Origin: Serratia silvae
GTDB lineage: Bacteria > Pseudomonadota > Gammaproteobacteria > Enterobacterales > Enterobacteriaceae
Length of the DNA: 64,000 nucleotides
Assembly (NCBI RefSeq): GCF_023282985.1
Contig: NZ_JAGQDC010000002.1
Location: 396,406-460,405, forward strand
Direction: 5' to 3'
A program made the translations under genes and the position numbers. Positions 49,751 through 59,124 of this stretch are shown piece after piece. Below the pieces are notes generated by a model, which saw only the letters and a program-made list of their open reading frames with translations, was not told where the DNA came from and did not search any database. Numbering within the stretch: the first letter of the stretch is position 1; each line of letters opens with the position of its first letter.

Positions 49751-50412
49751 TGCAAGAGAGTATTCAACTGGCGCTGGATTCAGCGCCATTTTTATTACGG
49801 GGTGCGCTGTTGACCCTCCAGCTCAGTCTGGGAGGCATGGCGCTCGGTTTGATCCTCGGGTTTCTGTTGGCGCTGATGCGCCTTTCGCCGTTATGGCCGA
49901 TCTCCTGGCTGTCACGCATCTACGTGTCCCTGTTTCGCGGTACGCCGCTGATCGCTCAGCTGTTTATGATCTATTACGGTTTACCGCAGTTTGGCATCGA
50001 ACTGGATCCGTTCCCTGCGGCATTAATCGGCCTTTCATTAAACACCGCAGCCTATACGTCGGAAACGCTGCGTGCGGCTATTTCCTCGATCGATAAAGGG
50101 CAGTGGGAAGCGGCGGCCAGTATCGGCATGACGCCCTGGCAGACCCTGCGCCGTGTGATCCTGCCGCAGGCGGCCCGCACCGCGTTGCCACCGCTGGGCA
50201 ACAGCTTTATCGGTTTGGTCAAGGATACCTCGCTGGCGGCGACCATTCAGGTGCCGGAGCTGTTCCGTCAGGCGCAGCTGATCACCTCACGTACGCTGGA
50301 AGTGTTCGCCATGTATCTGGCGGCATCGCTGATCTACTGGGTGATGGCCACCTTGCTTTCCGCGTTGCAAAACCGTCTGGAAGCGCACGTTAACCGTCAG
50401 GATCAGGAGTAG
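49750..50412 (+). CDS. tcyL: Cystine ABC transporter permease TcyL (YecS)
   Basis: Inner-membrane permease of the His/Met-type family, 220 residues, with five membrane segments. The EAA loop, EAAASIGMTPWQTLRRVILPQA, contacts the ATPase. Located between the binding protein and ATPase genes; tcyN starts 3 bases after its stop. Confidence 0.97.
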   Translation: MQESIQLALDSAPFLLRGALLTLQLSLGGMALGLILGFLLALMRLSPLWPISWLSRIYVSLFRGTPLIAQLFMIYYGLPQFGIELDPFPAALIGLSLNTAAYTSETLRAAISSIDKGQWEAAASIGMTPWQTLRRVILPQAARTALPPLGNSFIGLVKDTSLAATIQVPELFRQAQLITSRTLEVFAMYLAASLIYWVMATLLSALQNRLEAHVNRQDQE

Positions 50413-50415
50413 CCG

Positions 50416-51168
50416 ATGAGCGCTATCGAAGTCAGACAGTTGGTTAAAAAGTTCAAAGGGCAGACCGTGTTGCACGGTATTGATCTTGAGGTGAACGCGG
50501 GTGAAGTGGTGGCGATTATCGGGCCGAGTGGTTCCGGTAAGACGACCTTGCTACGCAGCATCAACCTGCTGGAGGTGCCGGATTCTGGTACTATCCGCGT
50601 TGGTGAGATCCTGATCGATAGCGCTCGCCCGCTGAGCAAACAAAAAAATCAGGTACGAGCTTTGCGCCAGCAGGTGGGCTTTGTTTTTCAGGGCTTCAAC
50701 CTGTTTCCCCACCGTTCGGTGCTGGAAAACATCATCGAAGGGCCGGTGATCGTTAAAGGAGAGGCCAAGGCCAGCGCTGAAAAGCGGGCGCGTGTATTGT
50801 TGGCAAAAGTGGGGCTGAGCGGTAAAGAACAGGCCTACCCTAGACGTTTGTCCGGCGGTCAGCAGCAGCGCGTAGCCATTGCCAGGGCGTTAGCAATGCA
50901 GCCTGAGGTTATTTTGTTTGATGAACCGACCTCTGCGCTGGATCCTGAGCTGGTTGGCGAAGTGCTCAATACTATTCGCGCCTTGGCAGAAGAGAAACGC
51001 ACCATGGTGATCGTCACGCACGAGATGAGCTTTGCCCGTGACGTAGCCGACCGCGCCATTTTTATGGATCATGGCCGCATTGTTGAGCAGGGGCCAGCGA
51101 AGGCGTTGTTCGCCAACCCGCAGCATCAGCGCACCAAGCAGTTTCTAGATAAGTTTCTCAATCAGTGA
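50416..51168 (+). CDS. tcyN: Cystine ABC transporter ATPase TcyN (YecC)
   Basis: ATPase subunit, 250 residues. Walker A GPSGSGKTTLLR, Q-loop FVFQGFNLFPH, signature LSGGQQQRVAIARAL, Walker B VILFDEPTSALDPE and switch histidine VTHEMSF are all present. It completes the tcyJLN operon. A GC hairpin follows. Confidence 0.98.
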   Translation: MSAIEVRQLVKKFKGQTVLHGIDLEVNAGEVVAIIGPSGSGKTTLLRSINLLEVPDSGTIRVGEILIDSARPLSKQKNQVRALRQQVGFVFQGFNLFPHRSVLENIIEGPVIVKGEAKASAEKRARVLLAKVGLSGKEQAYPRRLSGGQQQRVAIARALAMQPEVILFDEPTSALDPELVGEVLNTIRALAEEKRTMVIVTHEMSFARDVADRAIFMDHGRIVEQGPAKALFANPQHQRTKQFLDKFLNQ

Positions 51169-51175
51169 TCTTGTC

Positions 51176-51193
51176 AGGGGGCGATGCCCCCTT
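51176..51193 (+). terminator. Hairpin after tcyN
   Basis: Stem AGGGGGC / GCCCCCT with a three-base loop, followed by only two T. It is probably the 3' end of the cystine operon, but the T run is poor. Confidence 0.5.
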
Positions 51194-51200
51194 AACCTCG

Positions 51201-51614
51201 TTAACCCGCTTTCAATAACTCATTACGCGCTGCGGCGGCGAGAAATGCGCTGCGGCTGCCATAGCCAGGATGCTGCTGCACCAGCGAATCAATACGGTTG
51301 AGTAGCCTGTGGGGCAATGTGATATTGATGCGTTCTGCCCGGCCATCGAACTTGTCCATATTAATATCCACCAGCAACCACTGCCCGCCGTTGAGGGCGT
51401 CGTTGCCCTGAGCCAGATGGAAGGACACCGCTTGTGGACGTGGAATGGCCTGATTCTCTTCGCTCAATAATTCAAAGTGGGCATCCAGAGCGCTTTTGGC
51501 ATCCTGGAAGGTTTGATCGAGACTGTCTCCGGCAAAGTAGCAGCCTGGCACATCGGGAAAGAAACCGCTGGCGCTGCCATCCGGATCGGCATGTATATAA
51601 GCGGGATAAAACAT
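51201..51614 (-). CDS. hicB: HicB-family antitoxin
   Basis: 137-residue antitoxin. The N-terminal partially degraded RNase H-like fold has YPAYIHADPDGSASGFFPDVPGC and the conserved AGDSLDQTFQDA segment. The C-terminal ribbon-helix-helix (RINITLPHRLLNRIDSLVQQ) should bind DNA for autorepression. It lies 27 bp downstream of hicA on the same strand. Confidence 0.93.
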   Translation of the reverse strand: MFYPAYIHADPDGSASGFFPDVPGCYFAGDSLDQTFQDAKSALDAHFELLSEENQAIPRPQAVSFHLAQGNDALNGGQWLLVDINMDKFDGRAERINITLPHRLLNRIDSLVQQHPGYGSRSAFLAAAARNELLKAG

Positions 51615-51641
51615 AGTGTTACCTCGTCATTGCGAAATGGC

Positions 51642-51830
51642 TTAGGAATTAAGCAACCCTGCATCCTTCATGATTTGCCGTAGCGTTCCCAATTTCACAT
51701 CCTTATTGGGATGGGGCACGGTGATCACCAACGATGAGTTGGGGTGTTTGAATTGATGGTGGCTGCCTTTGATCCGTTGTAAAACCCAACCATGGCTTTC
51801 GAGTCGTTTAATCAGTTCTGAACTTTTCAC
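51642..51830 (-). CDS. hicA: HicA-family toxin (mRNA interferase)
   Basis: Double-stranded RNA-binding-like toxin that cleaves mRNA. From GTG 51830 it has 62 residues: SSELIKRLESHGWVLQRIKG, then SHHQFKHPNSS with the catalytic His, and the LRQIMKDAGLL end. A longer frame from 51863 would run through the promoter -10. In the usual hicA–hicB order, upstream of its antitoxin. Confidence 0.9.
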   Translation of the reverse strand: MKSSELIKRLESHGWVLQRIKGSHHQFKHPNSSLVITVPHPNKDVKLGTLRQIMKDAGLLNS

Positions 51831-51843
51831 CTGTTCATTTCTT

Positions 51844-51873
51844 ATAATACACACCATACACATTTATTGGCAA
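51844..51873 (-). promoter_or_regulatory. hicAB promoter with candidate HicB operator
   Basis: On the minus strand TTGCCA, 18 bases, TATTAT. The spacer and -10 contain two ATACACA direct repeats on the plus strand (51847–51853 and 51856–51862), a plausible site for the HicB ribbon-helix-helix domain. Confidence 0.65.
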
Positions 51874-51913
51874 GGAGATGAATACGGTATCGGCTGATTT
51901 TTATGCAGGCAAT

Positions 51914-51938
51914 AAAAAACCCCGCATCAATGCAGGGT
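51914..51938 (-). terminator. Distal terminator downstream of putA
   Basis: On the minus strand a stem of eight positions with one mismatch (ACCCTGCA / TGCGGGGT) is followed by a run of six T. It is the second of two hairpins downstream of putA. Confidence 0.7.
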
Positions 51939-51960
51939 CTGCGAAGAGGCTCGCAATAAA

Positions 51961-51985
51961 GGCGCAGCATCACAGGTACTGCGCC
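51961..51985 (-). terminator. Proximal terminator downstream of putA
   Basis: Stem GGCGCAG / CTGCGCC with an 11-base loop, followed on the minus strand by TTTATT. It lies about 30 bp after the putA stop. Confidence 0.6.
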
Positions 51986-52013
51986 CTTATGGCGAGAAAA
52001 AATACGGCGATTG

Positions 52014-55000
52014 TTAACCGATCGTCATCAGGCTGGCGTTACCCCCTGCGGCGGCGGTGTTGACGCTTAACGAACGTTCGATCAACAGGCGTTCCAGCAG
52101 GATGTTGGTTTCACCGCGGGCGAAACCTTGTACCGAGACAATGGCACCGCTGCGTTGCGCGATTTGCTCACACAGGGGGCGCAGCTGATCGGCGTCGCCG
52201 TGATAGATGGCCGCATCAAACTCGACTTTATCCTGCGCCCAATCCTTGGTGAAACCGATCCGTGCCTGAACGGCGGCTGGCAGGCTGCGATACAGCGTGC
52301 GCTGCAATTCCGCTTCCGGCCACAGCGCCTGGCTGCCAACCGCCAACACGGCGGCCAACTGGTTCAGCGCATCGGCGTTGTTATCCGCCAGGCACAGCAC
52401 ACGTTCACGTGGCAGCAGGGCGTAAGTGTTGCGTTCCCCAGTTGGGCCTGGCAGCGGGCGAACGGTACCACCCTGGCCCAGTTCAGCGTATTGTTGCGCC
52501 AGGACTGCCAACTCGCGATGGTTCTCCGCCACGGCCCATTGTTCCAAGGCCTGATGCGGTGCGAGCAGCGTAGGGCGCACGGTTGCCTCCAGAGGACGCT
52601 CGTTATCCTGGCGATTCAGCGTGCGCTGCACGGCATCCAGCGGGCGGCTGGCCAGCAGGCGATACAGATAGAGCGGGCCACCGGCTTTCGGCCCAGTGCC
52701 TGACAATCCTTCGCCGCCAAACGGCTGCACGCCTACCACCGCACCCACCATGTTGCGGTTAACATACAGGTTACCGACCTTGGCGTGATCGGTCACTCTG
52801 GCGATGGTTTCATCGATACGGGTATGGATACCCAGCGTCAGGCCATAGCCTGAGGCATTGATCTGATCGACCAATGCGCCCAGGTTGGCACGCTGGAAGC
52901 GAACCACGTGCAGCACCGGGCCAAAGATCTCTTTTTGCAACTCGTCAAAGCTTTCCAGCTCGATCAGCGTTGGCTTCACAAAGGTGCCGCGAGCCCACTC
53001 CTTCTCATCATCTCCCAGGCTTTTTGCCGCCTGATAAACCTTGCGGCCTTTGGCACGCATGGCCTGGATATGGCGTTCAATGCCGGTTTTGGCTTCGGCG
53101 TCGATCACCGGGCCAATGTCGGTAGACAGACGTTCCGGATTACCCATCCGGCATTCGGCCATCGCCCCGCGCAGCATTTTCAGGGTGTGTTCTGCCACGT
53201 CTTCCTGCACACACAGGATGCGCAGAGCAGAGCAACGCTGTCCGGCACTGTCGAAGGCGGAGGCTACGACGTCGGTCACCACCTGTTCGGTCAGGGCGGA
53301 AGAGTCGACGATCATCGCATTCAAACCGCCAGTTTCGGCAATCAACGGGGTTGGGCGGCCTTGAGGATCCAGACGGCCTGCGATATTGCGTTGCAGAATG
53401 CCCGCAACGTCGGTAGAGCCGGTGAACATCACGCCGCGTACCCGGGCATCATTGACCAAAAGGGAGCCTACGGTTTCACCCTGGCCAGGCAACAGTTGCA
53501 GGACGCCCTGAGGAATGCCAGCCTCCAGCAGGATGCGTACCGCCTGGGCGGCGACCAAAGGCGTCTGTTCCGCAGGCTTTGCCAGCACGCTGTTACCGGC
53601 GGCAAGGGCGGCGGCAACCTGGCCGGTGAAGATGGCCAGCGGGAAGTTCCACGGGCTGATACAGACTACCGGGCCTAACGGACGATGGCTGTCGTTGGCG
53701 AAGTCGTCACGTACTTGGCCAGCGTAGTAATGCAGAAAATCAACCGCTTCGCGGACTTCTGAGATGGCGTTATTGAAGGTTTTACCTGCCTCGCGCACCA
53801 GGATCCCCAGCAGGCTTTGCAGCTGGCTTTCCATCAGCTCTGCCGCGCGTTCTAAAATGGCAGCACGTTCAGAAGGTGGGGTGGCAAACCAGATCGGCCC
53901 GGCTGCGGCAGCGGCGTCTAATGCCCGGCTGACTTCACCTTCGGTGGCCTCACGAACATAGCCGACGATATCACCCGGTTCGGCTGGGTTGATCACCGGT
54001 TGTTCAACGCCTTGATCCAACGGAGCATCGATAATTGGCTCAGCACGCCATTGCTGGCTTGCGCTGGTGAGCAGGGCGCTGGACAACGAAGCCAACCGTT
54101 GTTCGTTAGCAAGATCCAGACCACTGGAGTTAACGCGTTTTTCACCATATAGCTCACGCGGCAATGGAATGCGCGGATGCGGTAAACCGATACGGCCTTC
54201 GCTAGCCGCCATGGCCTCGACTGCGCTGACAGGGTCGGCTACCAGCTCGTCGAGCGGCAGCGTGGCATCGGCGATACGGTTAACGAATGAGGTATTGGCC
54301 CCGTTTTCCAGCAGACGGCGTACCAGATAGGCCAACAGCGTTTCGTGCGTACCGACCGGCGCATAAATACGGCAAGGGCGGTTCAGCTTGCCGTCGGCCA
54401 CTTTGCCTACCACCTGTTCGTACAGTGGTTCACCCATGCCGTGCAGGCACTGGAATTCGTACTGGCCGGGATAATAGTTATTACCCGCCAGGTGATAGAT
54501 AGCGCTCAGCGTGTGGGCGTTGTGGGTGGCAAACTGCGGATAAATCAGGTTAGGTACTGCCAGCAGCTTGCGGGCGCAGGCCAGATAGGAAACGTCGGTA
54601 TACACTTTGCGGGTATACACCGGGTAGCCTTCCAGGCCATCCATCTGGGCGCGCTTGATTTCGCTGTCCCAGTAAGCGCCTTTTACCAGGCGGATCATCA
54701 GGCGACGGCGGCTGCGGTTGGCCATGTCGATCACCGCATCAATAGCAAACGGGCAGCGCTTCTGGTAAGCCTGAATAACAAAGCCGATGCCGTTCCAACC
54801 GGCCAGCTGCGGCTCAAAGCACAGCTTTTCCAACAGATCGAGGGAGATCTCCAGGCGATCGGCTTCTTCGGCATCGATATTGATGCCGATATCGTATTGG
54901 CGTGCCTGCAACGTCAGCGACAGCAAGCGTGGATACAGCTCCTCCATCACGCGATCATACTGGGCACGGCTGTAACGTGGATGCAGCGCCGAGAGTTTGA

Positions 55001-55985
55001 TCGAGATGCCAGGGCCTTCATAGATGCCACGGCCATTGGAGGCTTTACCGATAGCGTGGATTGCTTGCTGATAGGAAACCAGATAGGCCTGCGCATCGGC
55101 TTCGGTCAGTGCGGCTTCACCCAGCATGTCGTACGAGTAACGGAAGCCTTTGTCTTCCAGCTTGCGCGCATTGGCCAGCGCTTCGGCGATGGTTTCACCG
55201 GTCACAAACTGTTCGCCCATCAGGCGCATCGCCATATCGACCCCTTTACGGATCAACGGCTCACCGCGCTTACCGATGATACGGTTCAGTGCGTTGGAGA
55301 GATTGGCTTCATTATGGGTAGACACCAGCTTGCCGGTAAACAGCAGGCCCCAGGTTGCGGCGTTGACGAACAGCGAAGGGCTGCGGCCAAGGTGGGAATG
55401 CCAGTTGCCGTTGCTGATTTTGTCGCGGATTAACGCATCGCGCGTTGGCTTATCTGGAATACGCAGCAGCGCTTCGGCCAGGCACATCAGAGCCACCCCT
55501 TCCTGAGAAGAGAGCGAGAACTCCTGCAGCAATCCTTGCACCATACCGGCACGGCCGTTGGCACTTTTCTGGTTACGCAGCTTTTCGGCAATGCCATAGG
55601 CCAGTTTATGGGTGGCCTGTGCCAGATCGGCAGGTAAACGCGCCTGTTCGAGCAGCATTGGCACCGCTTCAGTTTCCGGGCGGCGGTAGGCGGCGGTGAT
55701 GGCCGCACGAGTGACGGACTGCGGCAGGATCTGTTCGGCAAACTCAAGGAAAGGTTGATGGGACTCTTCTGGCACCTGCGGCGTGATGTCATCCGCTTCT
55801 GCCTGGTTGGTTGCGGTCAGCGTCGGAATTTCTGGCAGATCGGAACCGCTCTCCAGACGTTCAAGATAATTGAAAATAGCCTGCTTGATTAACCAGTGTG
55901 GCGTGCGGTCAATCCGTTGCGCCGCACTCTTGATGCGATCGCGGGTTGCTTCATCGAGCTTAACGCCCATTGTGGTAGTGCCCAT
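52014..55985 (-). CDS. putA: Trifunctional proline utilisation protein PutA
   Basis: Oxidises proline to glutamate and represses put genes. It has 1323 residues. The N-terminal ribbon-helix-helix is about 1–50 (MGVKLDEATRDRIKSAAQRIDRTPHWL). The FAD-dependent proline dehydrogenase barrel is about 260–560 (with RLVKGAYWDSEIKRAQ). The P5C dehydrogenase domain is about 640–1100, with catalytic Cys in DSAGQRCSALRILCVQ and NAD site GNSVLAKPAEQTPL, followed by a C-terminal ALDH-like domain. Divergent from putP. Confidence 0.98.
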   Translation of the reverse strand: MGTTTMGVKLDEATRDRIKSAAQRIDRTPHWLIKQAIFNYLERLESGSDLPEIPTLTATNQAEADDITPQVPEESHQPFLEFAEQILPQSVTRAAITAAYRRPETEAVPMLLEQARLPADLAQATHKLAYGIAEKLRNQKSANGRAGMVQGLLQEFSLSSQEGVALMCLAEALLRIPDKPTRDALIRDKISNGNWHSHLGRSPSLFVNAATWGLLFTGKLVSTHNEANLSNALNRIIGKRGEPLIRKGVDMAMRLMGEQFVTGETIAEALANARKLEDKGFRYSYDMLGEAALTEADAQAYLVSYQQAIHAIGKASNGRGIYEGPGISIKLSALHPRYSRAQYDRVMEELYPRLLSLTLQARQYDIGINIDAEEADRLEISLDLLEKLCFEPQLAGWNGIGFVIQAYQKRCPFAIDAVIDMANRSRRRLMIRLVKGAYWDSEIKRAQMDGLEGYPVYTRKVYTDVSYLACARKLLAVPNLIYPQFATHNAHTLSAIYHLAGNNYYPGQYEFQCLHGMGEPLYEQVVGKVADGKLNRPCRIYAPVGTHETLLAYLVRRLLENGANTSFVNRIADATLPLDELVADPVSAVEAMAASEGRIGLPHPRIPLPRELYGEKRVNSSGLDLANEQRLASLSSALLTSASQQWRAEPIIDAPLDQGVEQPVINPAEPGDIVGYVREATEGEVSRALDAAAAAGPIWFATPPSERAAILERAAELMESQLQSLLGILVREAGKTFNNAISEVREAVDFLHYYAGQVRDDFANDSHRPLGPVVCISPWNFPLAIFTGQVAAALAAGNSVLAKPAEQTPLVAAQAVRILLEAGIPQGVLQLLPGQGETVGSLLVNDARVRGVMFTGSTDVAGILQRNIAGRLDPQGRPTPLIAETGGLNAMIVDSSALTEQVVTDVVASAFDSAGQRCSALRILCVQEDVAEHTLKMLRGAMAECRMGNPERLSTDIGPVIDAEAKTGIERHIQAMRAKGRKVYQAAKSLGDDEKEWARGTFVKPTLIELESFDELQKEIFGPVLHVVRFQRANLGALVDQINASGYGLTLGIHTRIDETIARVTDHAKVGNLYVNRNMVGAVVGVQPFGGEGLSGTGPKAGGPLYLYRLLASRPLDAVQRTLNRQDNERPLEATVRPTLLAPHQALEQWAVAENHRELAVLAQQYAELGQGGTVRPLPGPTGERNTYALLPRERVLCLADNNADALNQLAAVLAVGSQALWPEAELQRTLYRSLPAAVQARIGFTKDWAQDKVEFDAAIYHGDADQLRPLCEQIAQRSGAIVSVQGFARGETNILLERLLIERSLSVNTAAAGGNASLMTIG

Positions 55986-56083
55986 GCCAATCCAGCTCCT
56001 GTGTTTGGAACTCCTCCCAACCAGCCAGATTAGGAGCGCTCCGTAGCGAAAATGAGGTTATTGATGCCGACAATATCCTGCAT

Positions 56084-56101
56084 GTTGCAACTTTGTGCAA
56101 C
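56084..56101. promoter_or_regulatory. PutA operator pair
   Basis: GTTGCA at 56084 and its inverted copy TGCAAC at 56096, spaced like the E. coli put operators bound by the PutA ribbon-helix-helix domain. A third TGCAAC is at 56267–56272. Confidence 0.7.
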
Positions 56102-56266
56102 CTTGTTAAATGCGCTCCGTGATGAAGTGTGACTCCAATCGATTTTTTAACATCTAAGGAGCGGCGGAATACCGACTGAACGGCGGGATTGTTGTGCGAG
56201 GTTGAGGTATTTCCCTGTATAAATCAGGGTTAAGTAAGAGGCGCAACTCATTTTGATTGTCGCGAG

Positions 56267-56272
56267 TGCAAC
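56267..56272. promoter_or_regulatory. Third PutA operator core
   Basis: TGCAAC, the inverse of the GTTGCA core, in the same 557-bp putA–putP divergent region; GCGCAAC at about 56240 is a near match. The rest of the gap holds promoter-like A/T blocks but no gene. Confidence 0.5.
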
Positions 56273-56542
56273 CTCGGCAGCGAATAAATGTGACCTGGGG
56301 TGAGTTTCGTGTGAGTTTTCTGTTAAATGTCTTGTTGGTTGTTGACTGCGTCATCTAGGATAGCCAGCGTTCAGACCATGATGGGTATAAACGCTGTTTG
56401 CCCGCCTTCATCGCAATGCGCCCCGTTCCGGCGCTTGGCGGGTGAAATTACTGACATAAAAATACCTGATAACTTTCAATAGGCTGCTAACATAAGGCGG
56501 TTTGAAAGGGAGAAGGGAATAATAAATGGAGAGTTTAAGATA

Positions 56543-58021
56543 ATGAACACACCTATGCTGGTGACCTTCGTGGTCTACATTCTTGGGATGGTGGTGATCG
56601 GCCTGCTGGCCTATCGGGCGACCAATAACTTTGACGATTACATTTTAGGTGGCCGCAGCCTGGGTAGCGTGGTGACTGCGCTCTCCGCCGGGGCATCAGA
56701 TATGAGCGGCTGGTTGCTGATGGGCTTGCCGGGTGCGATTTTCCTCTCCGGTATTTCGGAGAGCTGGATCGCCATCGGGCTGACCATCGGGGCTTACCTG
56801 AACTGGAAGCTGGTAGCAGGGCGGTTGCGGGTTCATACCGAAGCCAACAACAACGCCTTGACGCTGCCGGACTACTTTACCAGCCGTTTTGAGGATAACA
56901 GCAAACTGCTGCGGGTAATTTCTGCCATCGTGATCCTGGTGTTCTTCACCATCTATTGTGCTTCCGGCATTGTAGCCGGTGCGCGTCTGTTTGAAAGTAC
57001 CTTCGGCATGACCTACGCCACCGCGCTGTGGGCCGGGGCGGCCGCTACCATCCTGTATACCTTTATCGGCGGGTTCCTGGCGGTTAGTTGGACTGATACC
57101 GTGCAGGCCAGCCTGATGATTTTTGCACTGATCCTTACGCCGGTGATTGTGATCTTCGCCGTAGGCGGTATTGATACTTCGATAATGGTGATCGCGGCTA
57201 AAAACCCGGCCAATCTGGATATGATGAAAGGGCTGAATCTGGTGGCGATCCTGTCGCTGCTGGGCTGGGGCCTGGGCTACTTCGGACAGCCGCATATTCT
57301 GGCGCGCTTTATGGCGGCGGACTCCCACCGCACCATCCGTAGCGCTCGCCGTATCAGTATGACCTGGATGATCCTCTGCCTGGCGGGGACCATTGCGGTT
57401 GGCTTCTTCGGCATCGCCTACTTTGCCAATAACCCGGATCAGGCGGGTAACGTGGCGGAAAACGGCGAGCGGGTATTTATCGAACTGGCCATGCTGCTGT
57501 TTAACCCATGGATTGCCGGGATCCTGTTGTCGGCCATTTTGGCGGCGGTGATGAGCACCTTGAGCTGCCAGCTGCTGGTATGTTCGAGTGCGATCACCGA
57601 AGACCTGTACAAAGCCTTCCTGCGCAAAGAGGCCAGCCAGCGTGAGCTGGTGTGGGTCGGGCGTGCGATGGTGCTAGTGGTGGCGCTGGTAGCAATAGCC
57701 CTGGCGGCTAACCCGGAGAACCGCGTGCTGGGTCTGGTAAGCTATGCCTGGGCCGGTTTTGGTGCCGCATTTGGCCCGGTGGTACTGATCTCGGTGATGT
57801 GGTCGCGTATGACCCGTAACGGTGCGCTGGCCGGTATGTTGGTAGGGGCGATTACCGTGATCGTCTGGAAGCAGTACGCTTGGCTGGGTCTGTACGAAAT
57901 CATTCCTGGCTTTGTGTTGGGTTGCATCGCCATCGTAGTGGTTAGCCTGATGGGCCGCCAGCCTTCGGCAACCATCACCAAGCGTTTTGATCTGGCAGAG
58001 GCCGAGTTCAAAACCGTCTAA
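56543..58021 (+). CDS. putP: Sodium/proline symporter PutP
   Basis: Inner-membrane Na+/proline symporter of the SSS family with about 13 helices, 492 residues. Family blocks are GGRSLGSVVTALSAGASDMSGWLLMGLPGA (proline and Na+ site), TLPDYFTSRFED and YFGQPHILARFMAADSH. Start ATG 56543. It supplies proline to PutA; repressed with putA in the absence of proline. Confidence 0.98.
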   Translation: MNTPMLVTFVVYILGMVVIGLLAYRATNNFDDYILGGRSLGSVVTALSAGASDMSGWLLMGLPGAIFLSGISESWIAIGLTIGAYLNWKLVAGRLRVHTEANNNALTLPDYFTSRFEDNSKLLRVISAIVILVFFTIYCASGIVAGARLFESTFGMTYATALWAGAAATILYTFIGGFLAVSWTDTVQASLMIFALILTPVIVIFAVGGIDTSIMVIAAKNPANLDMMKGLNLVAILSLLGWGLGYFGQPHILARFMAADSHRTIRSARRISMTWMILCLAGTIAVGFFGIAYFANNPDQAGNVAENGERVFIELAMLLFNPWIAGILLSAILAAVMSTLSCQLLVCSSAITEDLYKAFLRKEASQRELVWVGRAMVLVVALVAIALAANPENRVLGLVSYAWAGFGAAFGPVVLISVMWSRMTRNGALAGMLVGAITVIVWKQYAWLGLYEIIPGFVLGCIAIVVVSLMGRQPSATITKRFDLAEAEFKTV

Positions 58022-58031
58022 TCCCGCCTTA

Positions 58032-58058
58032 ATCTCTCCCTGGCAATCAGGGAGAGAT
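58032..58058 (+). terminator. Hairpin after putP
   Basis: A perfect 11-bp stem (ATCTCTCCCTG / CAGGGAGAGAT) with a GCAAT loop, 10 bases after the stop. The T run (CTTTCCC) is weak. Confidence 0.6.
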
Positions 58059-58151
58059 CCGCTTTCCCTATCACTCGTTTCACCAAGCTGTAACAACTAG
58101 CGACATTTGATTAATAAAAATCACACTTCCGCCTCTTGTTTTTCTTTTCAG

Positions 58152-58170
58152 TAGAATGATAATCACTATC
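58152..58170. promoter_or_regulatory. Fur box upstream of efeU
   Basis: Matches 16 of 19 positions of the Fur consensus around AATGATAATCA. It lies about 90 bp before efeU, so the iron operon should be repressed by iron-loaded Fur. Confidence 0.88.
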
Positions 58171-58260
58171 GTTTTGGTTTGCTTTTCTTTACATAGCCGC
58201 GGCCTCGGTCGACCTAGCGCAGCGGCTGACTACAAGTGCCTTTTCAGGGGTTAATATTCT

Positions 58261-59106
58261 ATGTTTGTTCCTTTCCTTATCATGTTCCGTGAGGGGCTGG
58301 AGGCTGCGCTGATCGTCAGTTTGATCGCCAGCTATCTGAAGCGGACTCAACGCGGTCAATGGCTTGGGGTGGTATGGATTGGGGTGATCGTCGCCGTTGC
58401 TCTGTGTCTGGCACTAGGCATCTTCATCAATGAAACCACTGGCGAGTTTCCACAAAAACAGCAAGAGCTGTTCGAAGGGCTGGTGGCGGTGGTGGCGGTG
58501 TGCATTCTGACCTATATGGTGTTTTGGATGCGCAAGGTTTCCCGCTCGGTGAAGGTGCATCTTGAAGGGGCGATCGATAACGCGCTCAACTCGGGTAAAA
58601 GGCAAGGCTGGGCGCTGGTGGCGATGGTATTTTTTGCCGTTGCCCGTGAAGGGCTGGAGTCGGTGTTCTTTCTGCTGGCTGCATTTCAGCAGGATGTGGG
58701 CATTGCCGCGCCAATCGGTGCGATGCTCGGCCTGGCGTGCGCCATCGTGGTGGGCATGTTGATCTATTGGGGCGGTATCAAATTGCACCTGGCCAAGTTC
58801 TTCAAATGGACCAGCCTGTTTATTCTGTTCGTGGCTGCGGGCCTGGCCGCCGGGGCGATCCGTGCCTTCCACGAGGCCGGATTGTGGAACCACTTTCAGG
58901 ATATCGCGTTCGACTTCAGCAACCAGCTATCCACGCATTCACTGCTGGGCACCCTGTTAGAGGGAATATTCGGCTATCAGGAAGCGCCATCGGTCAGCGA
59001 AGTAGCGGTCTATTTCCTGTATCTGATCCCTGCTCTGATTTTCTTTTTCCTGCCGCAGCGTACGGAGTCCTCAGCGATCACGGCGCAAAGCAAGACACCT
59101 CACTAA
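58261..59106 (+). CDS. efeU: Ferrous iron permease EfeU
   Basis: Ftr1-like membrane permease, 281 residues, seven helices. The iron-coordinating REGLE motifs occur twice: MFREGLEAALIVSL at the N-terminus and AREGLESVFFLLAAF in the middle. First gene of the efeUOB operon for low-pH/aerobic iron uptake. The operon appears intact, unlike K-12 where efeU is frameshifted. Confidence 0.96.
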   Translation: MFVPFLIMFREGLEAALIVSLIASYLKRTQRGQWLGVVWIGVIVAVALCLALGIFINETTGEFPQKQQELFEGLVAVVAVCILTYMVFWMRKVSRSVKVHLEGAIDNALNSGKRQGWALVAMVFFAVAREGLESVFFLLAAFQQDVGIAAPIGAMLGLACAIVVGMLIYWGGIKLHLAKFFKWTSLFILFVAAGLAAGAIRAFHEAGLWNHFQDIAFDFSNQLSTHSLLGTLLEGIFGYQEAPSVSEVAVYFLYLIPALIFFFLPQRTESSAITAQSKTPH

Positions 59107-59124
59107 TTTACTAGGGAATACCGT

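Noticed and set aside
54345..55433. 362-codon frame opposite putA
   Set aside because: Antisense shadow of a high-GC coding region; no recognisable domains and no independent ribosome site.
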